From NCBI GenBank assembly GCA_963675945.1, contig OY780932.1:1798001-1862000 (forward strand): 64,000 bases of DNA, in the 5' to 3' direction. The translations under genes and the position numbers were made by a program. The notes under the pieces were generated by a model. It did no database searches. It worked only from the letters and a program-made list of their open reading frames with translations, and had not been told where the DNA came from. Shown here piece by piece: positions 1 through 9,076 of the stretch. Positions within the stretch are counted from its first letter, which is position 1. Every line of letters begins with the position of its first letter. This DNA comes from G963556115 sp963675945 (GTDB taxonomy: Bacteria; Planctomycetota; SZUA-567).

Positions 1-1992
1 CATACAATCCCGGAAGTAGCAATTGTACTCAGCAGCGAGAAAGGGTTTCCTGCTCCTTCGATGGCGGTAAATACCGGTAACGGAGTACATCTCTTCTGGA
101 AGTTGAGCCGCTTTGAGACGAAAACGGTTATCTGTGATCTGGTAGCGAGAATGGCTGTCCTCTTCGGTTCTGATGCTAGTGTTAAAAATGCGGAGCGTAT
201 CTTGAGGCTCCCCGGCTTTGTGAATCATAAGCGCCCTCTGACCTTCAGCAGTATTGTCTATGCCGAGCCGACACTGGTATACCAGGTATCAGAGCTTGAT
301 TCATTGTTGCCGGAACTCTCGAAGGTGAAGCGCAAAGAGCGGAAGAGGGCGAAGAGGAGTAAGCCCTTTAAGCTAGAAACAAAGATTGTTGAGAGTGAAC
401 GGCTGGAGATCAAGCGGGCGCGGAAGTATATCGATACTATTTCAGATGACGGTAGCGGCCGGAATAAGGCGGCGTTCAAAGCAGCGGCGGTGATGGTTAA
501 TGATTTAGCACTTTCTGAGAGCGAGGCGTTACCACTCTTAGAGGCGTGGGATCTCAAGAAGAATAACCCGGCGATTCAGCATGATACCAAGTACAGGGCT
601 GACGAGCTGGAAAGAATCGTTCGTAATGCGGCGAAGTATGCTAAGAAAGAGAGCGGAAATCTTGTCAATGTGCCGAAAGTTGAGGTGGTATTGCCGACAA
701 GTTTCGGGGATGAGGCAGAAGCACAGAAGGGCGGTAGACCCAAATCTGCACGTAAAGCGATACAGGACTACCTTGATTGCGGTGGATTGATACAACAGGT
801 GTGTGAGTATATTGATAGAGGCGCATACTGTGTACAACCTGAGTTGTCTCTTGGCGCGACCTTGGCTTTTCTCGGCGTAGTTTTTGGGAGGGTAGTGCGT
901 GATAGCACCAACACCAGGACAAACTTATATATCATCGGTACGGCGCCGAGCGGCAGCGGAAAAGACCGGGCGCTTACAGCACTTACCGATATTGCAGACG
1001 CTGCGGAATTGCTTGATATTATAGGGCCATCCGGCTATCGTTCGGGCAGTGCTTTGATCAAGACTTTGTCTAAATCTCCGCGCTGCCTCTCGCTTATAGA
1101 TGAGGCCGGACTCTTCTTCCGCGGAGTTAATGTAGCCGGGAAAACGAGTAATCATGCAATAGAGATAATTAAAAATATGATGGAGTTATATAGTAAATCC
1201 GGCAGTGTGTATAAGGCGCCTGCAGCGGCTGGATACGAGACTAGACCAGTAATCAATCCTTGCCTTGGAATTTATGGGTGTACCGTTCCTGAGTCGTTAT
1301 ATGAGGGGTTGCCTAAAGAATCAATTACTAATGGTTTTTTAGCGCGGGTGTTGATTATAGATGGTAGGAGTATGCCGGTAGAACAGGAGCCTGATTGTGC
1401 GCCGGTTCCTGAGAGCTTGGTGCAGGAACTTGAGTACTGGCGTGATCTAGAAGCGAAACAGCGGGGAGGCGGAAACTTAAAGGAGTATGCTCCGCCAAAT
1501 CCTATGACTATACCGATAGCCGCCGGGGTGAAGGATTATTATATGGAGTGCCGAAGGAGTTGTAAAAAGAAGGGAGATGAAGTGGGGGAGCCGTGGAATA
1601 CTCTTTGGACACGCACCATCGAGATAGGCAAACGTCTGTCTTTGATTCATGCCTGTAGTATGAGTCGTGAGCCTGTGATTTCGCTGGCATCGGCGAAATG
1701 GGGTTGTGGCTTGTCTTCGATTTTAACTGAATTGATGATCGAAAGGTTGCAGGGGCATATAGCTGAGAATGAGATGGAGCGTAATCATCAACGTATACTT
1801 CAGATTATCAGTCGCGGGTATGGGGGTAAGCCTCTGACCAAAAGTCGGTTGATTCGTAAGACGCAGTTTGTCAATGCGAGAATTCGCGATGAAATAATCA
1901 ATACACTCAAGGAGTCAGAGCAGATTGAGGAGTTTGTGGGTGATGACTCAAAGCCGGGCGCTGCTACTATGTTTTATAGGGTGAAGGAATGA
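1..1992 (+). CDS. Phage primase/helicase (DUF3987-like), 5' truncated by window
   Basis: The reading frame is open from base 1 and the residues before the first ATG (base 61) fit the protein, so the true start lies upstream. The N-terminal part has the prim-pol-like signature around N-G-V-H-L-F-W. The C-terminal part is a P-loop domain with Walker A GTAPSGSGKD (about 936-965) and a Walker B-like SLIDEAG (about 1093-1113), typical of DUF3987-type phage helicases. It probably primes and unwinds phage DNA in the cytoplasm. It overlaps the next gene by 4 bases (ATGA) and is the last visible gene of the replication module. Family naming rests on motifs only. Confidence 0.75.
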   Translation, partial: HTIPEVAIVLSSEKGFPAPSMAVNTGNGVHLFWKLSRFETKTVICDLVARMAVLFGSDASVKNAERILRLPGFVNHKRPLTFSSIVYAEPTLVYQVSELDSLLPELSKVKRKERKRAKRSKPFKLETKIVESERLEIKRARKYIDTISDDGSGRNKAAFKAAAVMVNDLALSESEALPLLEAWDLKKNNPAIQHDTKYRADELERIVRNAAKYAKKESGNLVNVPKVEVVLPTSFGDEAEAQKGGRPKSARKAIQDYLDCGGLIQQVCEYIDRGAYCVQPELSLGATLAFLGVVFGRVVRDSTNTRTNLYIIGTAPSGSGKDRALTALTDIADAAELLDIIGPSGYRSGSALIKTLSKSPRCLSLIDEAGLFFRGVNVAGKTSNHAIEIIKNMMELYSKSGSVYKAPAAAGYETRPVINPCLGIYGCTVPESLYEGLPKESITNGFLARVLIIDGRSMPVEQEPDCAPVPESLVQELEYWRDLEAKQRGGGNLKEYAPPNPMTIPIAAGVKDYYMECRRSCKKKGDEVGEPWNTLWTRTIEIGKRLSLIHACSMSREPVISLASAKWGCGLSSILTELMIERLQGHIAENEMERNHQRILQIISRGYGGKPLTKSRLIRKTQFVNARIRDEIINTLKESEQIEEFVGDDSKPGAATMFYRVKE

Positions 1993-2201
1993 CTATATAT
2001 GTATCGAGCGATTTGGAGTATGCAGTCACAGATGAGCCGCAGTATTATGCTTCGACTGTCTGGCTGAATAAGGCGCCGTTCAAGGTATTGACTGCCGAGT
2101 TATTCAGCCAGCTGGAGAAGTATATAGACGGATTGGATAGGGATAGCGTCATGCGGCAGAGATTTGCAGAGATAAAGAACTTATATCGGGGAAAGGAATA
2201 A
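1989..2201 (+). CDS. Small phage protein of unknown function
   Basis: This 70-residue protein overlaps the primase/helicase stop by 4 bases and ends 5 bases before the RNA polymerase start, so it is translationally coupled within an early/middle operon. It is acidic and soluble, with no membrane segment or cysteine motif. I do not recognise it. In T7-like phages small proteins in this place are often host-takeover or polymerase-modulating factors, but nothing in the sequence shows that here. Confidence 0.6.
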   Translation: MTIYVSSDLEYAVTDEPQYYASTVWLNKAPFKVLTAELFSQLEKYIDGLDRDSVMRQRFAEIKNLYRGKE

Positions 2202-2206
2202 GAATT

Positions 2207-4939
2207 ATGAAAGAAGAGTATCAGGATAAGTTGGGGCGGCAGATTGAGATTGAGCGTCGGTATCTGTCAAACAGTCGGGAAGCGTTTTATAAGCAGTTTA
2301 AAAAGCTGTCTGCTAGCGGCAGGGGTGAACGGACAAAGCTGGGCCGGGATATGATCAGCACACTGATTGAGAAGATGGAGGAGGCTTTGGAGAAGGAGAT
2401 TGGAGCGCGACTTACCGGCAAGGCTACAACCGCTACGGCAGCAGTGGCAGCTCTGCCTATAGACGTTGCTGCGCTGATCGGTCTACAGAACCTGGTACGG
2501 GGGGCGCTGGCATCAGATACCAGGGTAGGGCGCGCGTTGATAACCGGGCAAGAGGTAGAACATGAGGTTAATGCCCGCAAGATAGAGGCGCATTCCAGTG
2601 GAGCCTATAGATCTTTGCAGCGACGGCTCCAGACTTCATGTCCTACCGAGGCGAGCAAGGTCAATCTGCGTAAGGCTTATACTCAGAAGTGGTATAAAGA
2701 GTATATTGATCCGATCAAGCTGGATAAGAAAGACCGGCTTAAATCCGGAATATTTCTGCTTGGGCTGGCCGAGCAGCTTGCTGAGGACTGGGTAGTACGG
2801 GTAAAGAAGAAGGATCGCCGGGGTAAGCACACTGCACTGGTATATCAGTTTACTTCGGAGTTTGCCGAGACTATTGCCAAGCATACAGAATTGCTGGCAC
2901 TCACTCGACCGCAGTATCCACCCTTTATTCTGCCCCCTCAAGATTGGGGTGGAGGTGTTGTCAGTGGGCGCAAGCCGTATTATACGCCAGAGATGAACGG
3001 ACGGGTAAATTTTATTCGCTCCAGGGATTATACTTATCTCAGGGAGATGGATAAACGGGCGAGATGTGGCGATCCGTCTAAGGATTTTCATTTACAATTT
3101 GCGCCGGTAAACAAGGCGCAGCAGACCGCCTGGAAGATCAATATCGATATCTTGAATACACTGAATGAGTGTATTCGACTCGGCGGGGGAGAGATTTGGG
3201 CGTTGCCGATCACTGATCCCGGGCAGCTTCCGACGATCAAGGATAAGATCCCAGGAAGCAAGGAGTTTAAAAAGGCGCAGAAGATGCGTAACGAGATGAT
3301 TACAAAATCGATAATGCTTCGCGGGCAGGTTGGTGTAGCGTCCGAGTTTAAGGATGAAGACGAGCTATATTTTGCCATGGCGATCGATAGTCGAGGTCGC
3401 GGGTATTATGTCTATGGTGGTAACTATATCAACCCGCAGGGCAATGATGTGTCGAGGGCATTACTGCAGTTTGCACAGGGCGAGCCGCTCTTACGCCGTG
3501 ATGCGGCGGATTGGTTGTATTATGGCGCAGCAACAATCTACGGTGTGGACAAGGTGAGCAGACAGGAGCGTATCGACTGGGTTGGCGACAATATGGAGGA
3601 GATACTTGCTTGTGCGACCGACCCTCTGGAGAGTGATAGCCGGAAGTTCTGGATCAGCGCGGACAAGCCCTGGCAGTTTCTGGCGTTCTGCTTTGAAATC
3701 GCCGGGTATCAGCGTGACGGATTGCAGCATGTGACCCGAATTCCGGTACACCTCGACGGCTGTCAGAACGCCCTGCAACATGTATCCGCGATGATGAGGG
3801 ATCGGGAACTTGCCATAAAATGCGGGGTAGTTGATACAGGCGGGGCGACCGATTTGTATACTGCGGTAGCAGACAAAGCTCTGGAGTATATCCGTGATGA
3901 TGCGTCATGCTCGTATAACCACGAGCAGTATGGAGACTGGGAGAATGATGCGCTTGAAGAGCTGGCGCAGGAATACTGGAACAAACTCAAGGATAAGGAT
4001 AGAAAGGATGAAAACAAGTGGTCTGTAGAGCTCCGAGCTGTAGACAGTGTCTTACTGCCGCGTATCCTGTCAAAACATCCAGAGATTGTCAGCCGGAGTA
4101 TGTGTAAAAAACCGGTGATGACCTTTATCTATGATTCCAAGGCGTTTAGCCGGAAGGATTATATCTCCGAGGCTTTACTCACGCAGCAGGAGGGGATTGC
4201 AAATCATCCGCTGAGTGATAAGCAGCGCTGGCGGATGGTGACCTACCTGGAGCCGGTGCTTAGTCGGGCTACCAGAAATATCCTCTCCGGGGCGGTCGAG
4301 TACCTTGCCTGGCTAAAACGGGTGGCGAGTGCGGTTTCGACCAGGCCGAGTGTACACCATGTGTGTGCTGATTGCGGGAAGCATCTCTGCAGGTGTGAGT
4401 GTGAGGTTTCAAAGAATGAGAAGAAGCGACGGGCGTTGCGCTGCCGATGCAATGCTGAGCAGTTAGGGCTGGAGTGGGTGACACCTTTAGGATTACCAGT
4501 GATTCACAAACCGGTACAACTTCAGCAACGGCAGATATACAGTACTGTCGGCAGCATCAAGTATACCCTCTCGTATGCGAGTGTGAGTCGGGTACTGAAT
4601 AGGAAGCAACTGCTATCCGGGGTGGCGGCGAACTTCACCCACTCTTACGACGCGGCCATGCTCTGGGATGTTGTGCTGGAGTGTCGGAATGATATCAAGA
4701 ATATTGCTCTGATTCACGATAGTTTCGGGACTCTGGCGACCAAGACTAGCCTGCTCCGGCATATCTTAAAGCGTTGCTTTGTTAAGCTTTATTCGCATCG
4801 TGACCACCTGGAGAGTTATAGAGCGTGTGCAGAATACCAGCTTGAGCGGGCGGGGCGTAAACTCAAGCTGCCACCGGTACCGGAGCGCGGTGATCTGGAT
4901 ATAGAGGAAGCAATGAAGTCGGATTATTTATTTTGTTAG
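2207..4939 (+). CDS. T7-type single-subunit DNA-directed RNA polymerase
   Basis: The 910-residue product is close to T7 RNA polymerase in length (883). Visible landmarks are DWGGG near residue 248, MAIDSRGRGYYV near 390, the palm motif HLDGCQNALQH with the metal-binding Asp near 517 (T7 D537), CKKPVMTFIYDS near 634 (O-helix lysine region), and IHDSFGT near 838 (second catalytic Asp, T7 D812). The C-terminus ends LFC rather than the T7 FAFA. It should transcribe the phage late genes from its own promoters. An unusual Cys-rich insertion (about residues 718-750, Cys in CADC and repeated CxC pairs) sits just before the segment matching T7 VTPDGFPV and could bind zinc. Gene placement between replication and structural genes is phiKMV-like. 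Start ATG follows GGAATAAGAATT. Confidence 0.95.
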   Translation: MKEEYQDKLGRQIEIERRYLSNSREAFYKQFKKLSASGRGERTKLGRDMISTLIEKMEEALEKEIGARLTGKATTATAAVAALPIDVAALIGLQNLVRGALASDTRVGRALITGQEVEHEVNARKIEAHSSGAYRSLQRRLQTSCPTEASKVNLRKAYTQKWYKEYIDPIKLDKKDRLKSGIFLLGLAEQLAEDWVVRVKKKDRRGKHTALVYQFTSEFAETIAKHTELLALTRPQYPPFILPPQDWGGGVVSGRKPYYTPEMNGRVNFIRSRDYTYLREMDKRARCGDPSKDFHLQFAPVNKAQQTAWKINIDILNTLNECIRLGGGEIWALPITDPGQLPTIKDKIPGSKEFKKAQKMRNEMITKSIMLRGQVGVASEFKDEDELYFAMAIDSRGRGYYVYGGNYINPQGNDVSRALLQFAQGEPLLRRDAADWLYYGAATIYGVDKVSRQERIDWVGDNMEEILACATDPLESDSRKFWISADKPWQFLAFCFEIAGYQRDGLQHVTRIPVHLDGCQNALQHVSAMMRDRELAIKCGVVDTGGATDLYTAVADKALEYIRDDASCSYNHEQYGDWENDALEELAQEYWNKLKDKDRKDENKWSVELRAVDSVLLPRILSKHPEIVSRSMCKKPVMTFIYDSKAFSRKDYISEALLTQQEGIANHPLSDKQRWRMVTYLEPVLSRATRNILSGAVEYLAWLKRVASAVSTRPSVHHVCADCGKHLCRCECEVSKNEKKRRALRCRCNAEQLGLEWVTPLGLPVIHKPVQLQQRQIYSTVGSIKYTLSYASVSRVLNRKQLLSGVAANFTHSYDAAMLWDVVLECRNDIKNIALIHDSFGTLATKTSLLRHILKRCFVKLYSHRDHLESYRACAEYQLERAGRKLKLPPVPERGDLDIEEAMKSDYLFC

Positions 4940-4946
4940 GCAATAT

Positions 4947-5333
4947 ATGAAGCCATTGAAATATCTGTCGATCTGTAGTGGGGTGGAAGCGGCGACGCTG
5001 GCGTGGCAGCCGCTGGGCTGGGAGGCGGTGTGCTATGAGAATCATGCACATGATTCTAGAGTAAGGCTGGTCAAGGTTTCACCAACAATAGGCCGGCATG
5101 CTGGTACCGGAGGTGGGAATCTTCCGCTAGTGCAGAGCGATACTATTGTGCGCCGTCTGACGCCGGTGGAATGTGAAAGGTTGATGGGTTTCCCTGACAA
5201 TTACACGCGAATTCCGTGGCGCGGCAAACTAGAGGAAGAGTGTCCAGATGGGCCACGGTACAAGGCGTGTGGTAATTCGATGTGTGTGAATGTGATGAGG
5301 TGGTTAGGAATGAGGATAGATGAATACAAATAA
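4947..5333 (+). pseudogene. Internally deleted DNA cytosine-5 methyltransferase
   Basis: The first about 25 residues match motif I of phage Dcm-type enzymes (SICSGVEAATLAWQPLGWEAV). The sequence then jumps to the C-terminal part: NHAHDSRV, SPTIGRHAGTGGGN, the motif IX/X region LTPVECERLMGFPD and GNSM. The central part with the catalytic Pro-Cys-Gln loop (motif IV) and the ENV motif (VI) is missing, so the 128-residue product cannot methylate by the normal mechanism. The frame is intact across the deletion, so a short protein is still made. It starts 7 bases after the polymerase stop and overlaps the next methyltransferase by 14 bases. It may be a harmless remnant or retain DNA or cofactor binding. 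Confidence 0.8.
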
Positions 5334-5814
5334 ACAGATCTTAGACCCGTGTTGCGGTAGTAGGATGTTTTACTTTCAGAAAGAGCATCAGCTTGTCTTG
5401 TTCGGTGATATCAGGGATGAGAAATATACGCTTGATGACGGCAGAGTTTTTGAAGTAAGACCGGATATGCAGATTGATTTTCGAAATATGTCGTTTACAG
5501 ATTCCAGCTTTTATCTGGTAATCTTTGACCCTCCGCATCTAAAGACTAATGGTAAGTGGTCATGGCTTTATCAGACTTATGGTCAACTCAATAAAGATAC
5601 TTGGGAGGATGATTTGAGGCGAGGATTTGATGAATGCTGGCGAGTACTAAAACCGGGTGGAACGTTTGTGTTTAAATGGAATGAAGCACAGATAAAAGTC
5701 AATCGGGTTTTGGCTTGTTTCTCACAGAGTCCGCTGGTCGGCAGTCGAATTTCCCGAAATCTCAAAACGCATTGGTATGTATTTTATAAGCCAAAAGAGG
5801 AGAAAGTAAAATGA
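5320..5814 (+). CDS. Phage class I SAM-dependent DNA methyltransferase-like protein
   Basis: This 164-residue protein has the SAM-binding motif DPCCGSRMF at residues 9-17 and a second motif FDPPHL near residue 70, the D-P-P-[FYHW] catalytic type found in N6-adenine or N4-cytosine methyltransferases. WRVLKPGG and FKWNEA follow, as in Rossmann methyltransferases. It is short, with no evident target-recognition domain. It could protect phage DNA from host restriction; the substrate is not shown. It overlaps the genes on both sides (ATGA with the downstream DUF551 gene). Confidence 0.75.
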   Translation: MNTNKQILDPCCGSRMFYFQKEHQLVLFGDIRDEKYTLDDGRVFEVRPDMQIDFRNMSFTDSSFYLVIFDPPHLKTNGKWSWLYQTYGQLNKDTWEDDLRRGFDECWRVLKPGGTFVFKWNEAQIKVNRVLACFSQSPLVGSRISRNLKTHWYVFYKPKEEKVK

Positions 5815-6191
5815 AATATTTAGTAGCAGCTGATGGTATAAATGACAGACCTCGAATAATGTTTATCGATTTTAGTGAAGCAATAAACGCTTATGATGAT
5901 TTTAAAAGTAATAGTGAGTATTTCGAAGTAGGTATTCATGAAGTTGATGAGCCAAATAACTCCAATTGGATCAGCGTTGAGTACAGGCTGCCGGAAAAGG
6001 ATTGTGTTGTGTTTATATTTTGCCAATGCATTGCTTATGCTGCTAAAGAGGAGAATTCTTTATATGATATGCAAATTGTAGGAACTTACAGGAAGGGTAA
6101 TAACAAGTTTACTGCTTGTGTAGATAGCCCATTAGACGGATATAAAATAACACACTGGAGACCACAATTTGAAAAACCGGAAGGGGAATAA
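5811..6191 (+). CDS. DUF551 domain protein
   Basis: The 126-residue product has the DUF551 pattern: NWISVEYRLPEKD near residue 45, and ITHWRPQFEKPEG at the C-terminus. Such proteins are common in phages and prophages; their function is not established. It overlaps the previous gene by 4 bases and the next by 1 (TAATG), so it is part of a tightly packed block. Confidence 0.75.
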   Translation: MKYLVAADGINDRPRIMFIDFSEAINAYDDFKSNSEYFEVGIHEVDEPNNSNWISVEYRLPEKDCVVFIFCQCIAYAAKEENSLYDMQIVGTYRKGNNKFTACVDSPLDGYKITHWRPQFEKPEGE

Positions 6192-6406
6192 TGCTTAGGA
6201 AATCAGTACCCGTAGTGTCTCAAGTGTTTGCAAAGATTGGAGATGTTGAAAAAAGACGTCGACGGGTGGTCACTAAACGGCTTAAAGAAAAACTTGATAA
6301 TGAGTTGATTTATTTATGGGGAATAGTCAATAAACTTGAGTGCGAAAGAGTAAGAATATTAAGAGAATTTGCACAAAAGAAAGTCTGTGATATAGGAGAA
6401 AATTAA
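6191..6406 (+). CDS. Small basic phage protein, unknown
   Basis: A 71-residue, Arg/Lys-rich helical protein with no recognised domain. Its ATG overlaps the upstream stop (TAATG), and it is the last gene before a strong hairpin terminator, so it ends the replication/early block. A DNA-associated role would fit the charge but is a guess. Confidence 0.55.
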   Translation: MLRKSVPVVSQVFAKIGDVEKRRRRVVTKRLKEKLDNELIYLWGIVNKLECERVRILREFAQKKVCDIGEN

Positions 6407-6433
6407 ACGGATGCCTTGTCAAAAGCACTTTTG

Positions 6434-6471
6434 AAAGAAAACCACTCCATTTATATGGAGTGGTTTTCTTT
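6434..6471 (+). terminator. Hairpin terminator between early and late blocks
   Basis: A perfect 16-bp stem (AAAGAAAACCACTCCA with its complement) and 6-base loop, the 3' arm being T-rich. It separates the replication genes from the morphogenesis genes and lies immediately before the promoter-like element at 6478. Confidence 0.85.
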
Positions 6472-6477
6472 CTTCTC

Positions 6478-6495
6478 CACTATACCAGAAGGAGG
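6478..6495 (+). promoter_or_regulatory. Putative phage RNA polymerase promoter, copy 1
   Basis: CACTATACCAGAAGGAGG occurs here and again at 22472-22489. The core CACTATA is shared with T7 and SP6 promoters. It follows a terminator and precedes the first morphogenesis gene, matching T7 phi6.5 in position. The 3' end doubles as the ribosome-binding site of the gene at 6504. The alternative is only a conserved translation leader, because sequences upstream of CACTATA differ. Confidence 0.45.
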
Positions 6496-6503
6496 GATAT
6501 CTT

Positions 6504-6758
6504 ATGTCAAGAAGCAAGGAAGCGTGTACGCAGGCGGCAAAGTTGCTAGGAGTTGACGTGCCGCAATCTGGGAAGTCGGAACAGGACAAGATCATACATC
6601 ATAATCAGGCTGGCGCGGCAGAACAGATTGTGGCATACCTTGAAGCGATTATACCTGAAAAATTTGAGTTTGATTCTGAACGAAAACACTGCTTCCATGC
6701 GGGGCAGCGCTCAGTAATCAATATGTTGAGGATAAAATATTTGAAGGAGGATAAATAA
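6504..6758 (+). CDS. Hypothetical phage protein at start of late operon
   Basis: An 84-residue soluble protein with a strong ribosome-binding site (AGAAGGAGG) inside the promoter-like element. It ends 1 base before the next gene. No known motif; it is acidic at the C-terminus with a helical pattern. Small proteins occupy the same place (genes 6.5-7.7) in T7, with mostly unknown roles. Confidence 0.6.
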   Translation: MSRSKEACTQAAKLLGVDVPQSGKSEQDKIIHHNQAGAAEQIVAYLEAIIPEKFEFDSERKHCFHAGQRSVINMLRIKYLKEDK

Positions 6759-6759
6759 C

Positions 6760-7023
6760 ATGTGTATTGGAGGACAAGATAGTCCCGCGCCGATGCAGTA
6801 TCAACCGCAGCAGCCAACCGTAATTGCACCACCGACCACTACGGTTGAAATCGATGAGTCAGATATCGGTGCCGCTACTAAGGACAGCGAGAAGGATACC
6901 GGGCGCAATACGTTGCGTAACGATTTGACCGCGACCAATATGGGAAATCCTATCGCCGGGCGGGGGCTGAATATCCTGCAAGGGGCTGGTGCAGGCACAT
7001 CTAACACTGCGAGGTATAACTGA
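6760..7023 (+). CDS. Putative virion assembly protein (T7 gp7.3-like position)
   Basis: The 87-residue product is Pro/Gln-rich at the N-terminus and ends in a Gly-rich tail containing GRGLNIL, resembling the low-complexity build of T7 gp7.3, a tail-associated host-range protein just upstream of the portal gene. It begins with MCIGG, as does the gp14-like protein at 14492. AAGGAGGATAAATAAC precedes the ATG. The assignment rests on position and composition, not clear homology. Confidence 0.5.
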   Translation: MCIGGQDSPAPMQYQPQQPTVIAPPTTTVEIDESDIGAATKDSEKDTGRNTLRNDLTATNMGNPIAGRGLNILQGAGAGTSNTARYN

Positions 7024-7026
7024 TAG

Positions 7027-8643
7027 ATGCCGTATAATCAGGGGAGAAATCGCATAAAAGCTCGCTACGATAAGCTTGCCCGTATTCGTGAACCTTTCTT
7101 GACCCGCGCCAAAGCGATATCGGCACTTACTGATCCGTCACTCATACCGGAAGACGATAATTTTGACGGCACTTCAGATTACCCCACACCGTGGCAGTCG
7201 GTGGGACCGACCGGGGTGAGCAGCTTCGCCAATAAGATGGGACTGGCAATATTTCCGCTACAAGCGACCTGGGCGCAATTTAAGCTGACCAGTGTTGTTG
7301 ATAAGGATGAGTTTGTTGCTGCTTATGGGCCACAAGGATTACAGGCGATCGAGACCATGCTGTCACTCCGGGAAGAGGCAATCAGGGAGTATACTGAGAC
7401 TACATATCTCAGACCTACCGCCAATGAGTGGTTTGAACAGGTGCAGGTCTCTGGGAACGTTTTGGCGTATATTCCGCTCGATGGCGGCGAGATGCGTTCG
7501 TTCAAGCTCAACCGCTTTGTGGTCAAGCGTAACCACGGCAACGAGGTATTGGAGATAATTATTAAGGATGGGATCAGACCTTCGACCTTGCCGGATGAGG
7601 TAATAAACTTCTGTGCGCTCAGTGATTCGCTGGAAGCAGATGAACCGGTAGAGTTCTATACCATGATCAGGCGGGATGGTGACCGCTGGGTGGCAGCGCA
7701 GGAACTCAGCGGTCATGAATTCCCCGAAGAGGGTGTCGGGGAGGCAGGCTTTGGCGCCTGGGATATCTACCCTCTTGATGCCTGCCCATATATCCATATT
7801 CGCTGGAAGAAGATCGACGGAGCAGACTACGGCATGCCGTATATTGAGAGTTTCCTCGGGGATCTATACAATCTTGAGGTTATCACCATGTGTCTAAGCC
7901 AAGGGGTGCAGATAAGTGTCCGGACGTTGATCGGGGTGACCCCTGGGGGAGTTACCGACCCGGAAGAGGTGGCTTCTGCAGCCAACGGCGCGGTTATCAC
8001 CGCTGATTTTATGAACGATGTAAAAGCCTTGCAGATCGATAAAGCCTTGGATTTGCGGATAGCCAAAGAATTACAGCAGGAATTAAAGCGTGAACTCAGT
8101 CTGCGGTTCAGAATGAAGCAGGGTATCCAGCGGCAGGGTGAACGGGTGACCGCAACTGAGATCCAGGAGCTAGTGCAAGACCTTAATGAGAATACCGGCT
8201 CGGTCTTTGCACTGTTCATGCGTGAAGTGCAAACCCCAGTAATCAAGCTGATGTCCCGGCGTATGGAGAAGTTGGGTAAGCTCAAGCCGATACCAGATGA
8301 TCTGTTTGACATAACTATTGTTACCGGACTGGAGGCTCTAGGCAGAGGGCGCGAATTACAAAAAGACCTAACCTTTATTAACACCCTGACTCAAACCTTT
8401 GGCCCCGAGATGACGTTGCGGCTTATTCACACCGATGCCTTTATCAAAAAGATGGCTGCAGGCATGCAGTATGATATTACCGGTATCGTCAAGACTGCAG
8501 AAGAACTGCAGGCGGAGAAGGAGGAGGCGATGCAGAACCAGCAACTACAGATGATGAGTCCATACGCTGCGCCGATGGCGAGCGTAGCTAATAAATTGAT
8601 AGAACAAGGAGGAGATAATGGCAACAACACAGAACAAAGATAA
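7027..8643 (+). CDS. Portal protein (head-tail connector, T7 gp8-like)
   Basis: At 538 residues it matches the T7 portal (535). The N-terminus has the conserved R-x-K-A-R-Y-x-x-L-x-x-x-R-x-P-x-L-x-R-A pattern, followed by a WQSVGP-x-G segment, and the C-terminal part is helical with a Gln/Met-rich tail. It should form the dodecameric ring at the capsid vertex through which DNA is packaged and ejected. It overlaps the next gene by 26 bases. Confidence 0.93.
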   Translation: MPYNQGRNRIKARYDKLARIREPFLTRAKAISALTDPSLIPEDDNFDGTSDYPTPWQSVGPTGVSSFANKMGLAIFPLQATWAQFKLTSVVDKDEFVAAYGPQGLQAIETMLSLREEAIREYTETTYLRPTANEWFEQVQVSGNVLAYIPLDGGEMRSFKLNRFVVKRNHGNEVLEIIIKDGIRPSTLPDEVINFCALSDSLEADEPVEFYTMIRRDGDRWVAAQELSGHEFPEEGVGEAGFGAWDIYPLDACPYIHIRWKKIDGADYGMPYIESFLGDLYNLEVITMCLSQGVQISVRTLIGVTPGGVTDPEEVASAANGAVITADFMNDVKALQIDKALDLRIAKELQQELKRELSLRFRMKQGIQRQGERVTATEIQELVQDLNENTGSVFALFMREVQTPVIKLMSRRMEKLGKLKPIPDDLFDITIVTGLEALGRGRELQKDLTFINTLTQTFGPEMTLRLIHTDAFIKKMAAGMQYDITGIVKTAEELQAEKEEAMQNQQLQMMSPYAAPMASVANKLIEQGGDNGNNTEQR

Positions 8644-9031
8644 TGCGGTAAAGCCGGAAGAGGAGCAGGTTGATATGAATGCTGTGCTGGCGAAGATGAA
8701 CGCGAGGATGGATGATCAGGATAAGTCGATCAAGGAACTCAAAGAGAGTAATGACAAGCTCAAAAAGGAGAATGCTGACCTTAAGAAGCTCAAATCGGAG
8801 AATGCATCGCTTCAGGCGGAGGTGAAGACACTCCAGACAAGTGTAGCAAATATCAATCCGGAAAATCTGATGTCGGAAGAGGCCTTGCAAAAGATTTTTG
8901 AGGCAAAGAGAGAGGAGCGGATTGCTGCAATAAAACAGCCTGGGGTGCATGGACTGAAGATCTATACCGCTGCGGGCAAAGACCTTGATCCGAAGAATCT
9001 TCCGAATGAAGATAGCGGAATAGTCGCTTAG
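8618..9031 (+). CDS. Coiled-coil phage protein
   Basis: This 137-residue protein has a long heptad-rich region (residues about 35-85, many Lys/Glu/Leu) typical of a coiled coil. It starts inside the portal gene with its own AAGGAGGAG site. Its place between portal and scaffold suggests a role in head assembly, but I recognise no family. Confidence 0.6.
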   Translation: MATTQNKDNAVKPEEEQVDMNAVLAKMNARMDDQDKSIKELKESNDKLKKENADLKKLKSENASLQAEVKTLQTSVANINPENLMSEEALQKIFEAKREERIAAIKQPGVHGLKIYTAAGKDLDPKNLPNEDSGIVA

Positions 9032-9076
9032 TCTTCAGGCAGTGAATATTAAAATCAAAGATAAGGAGGATATAAT

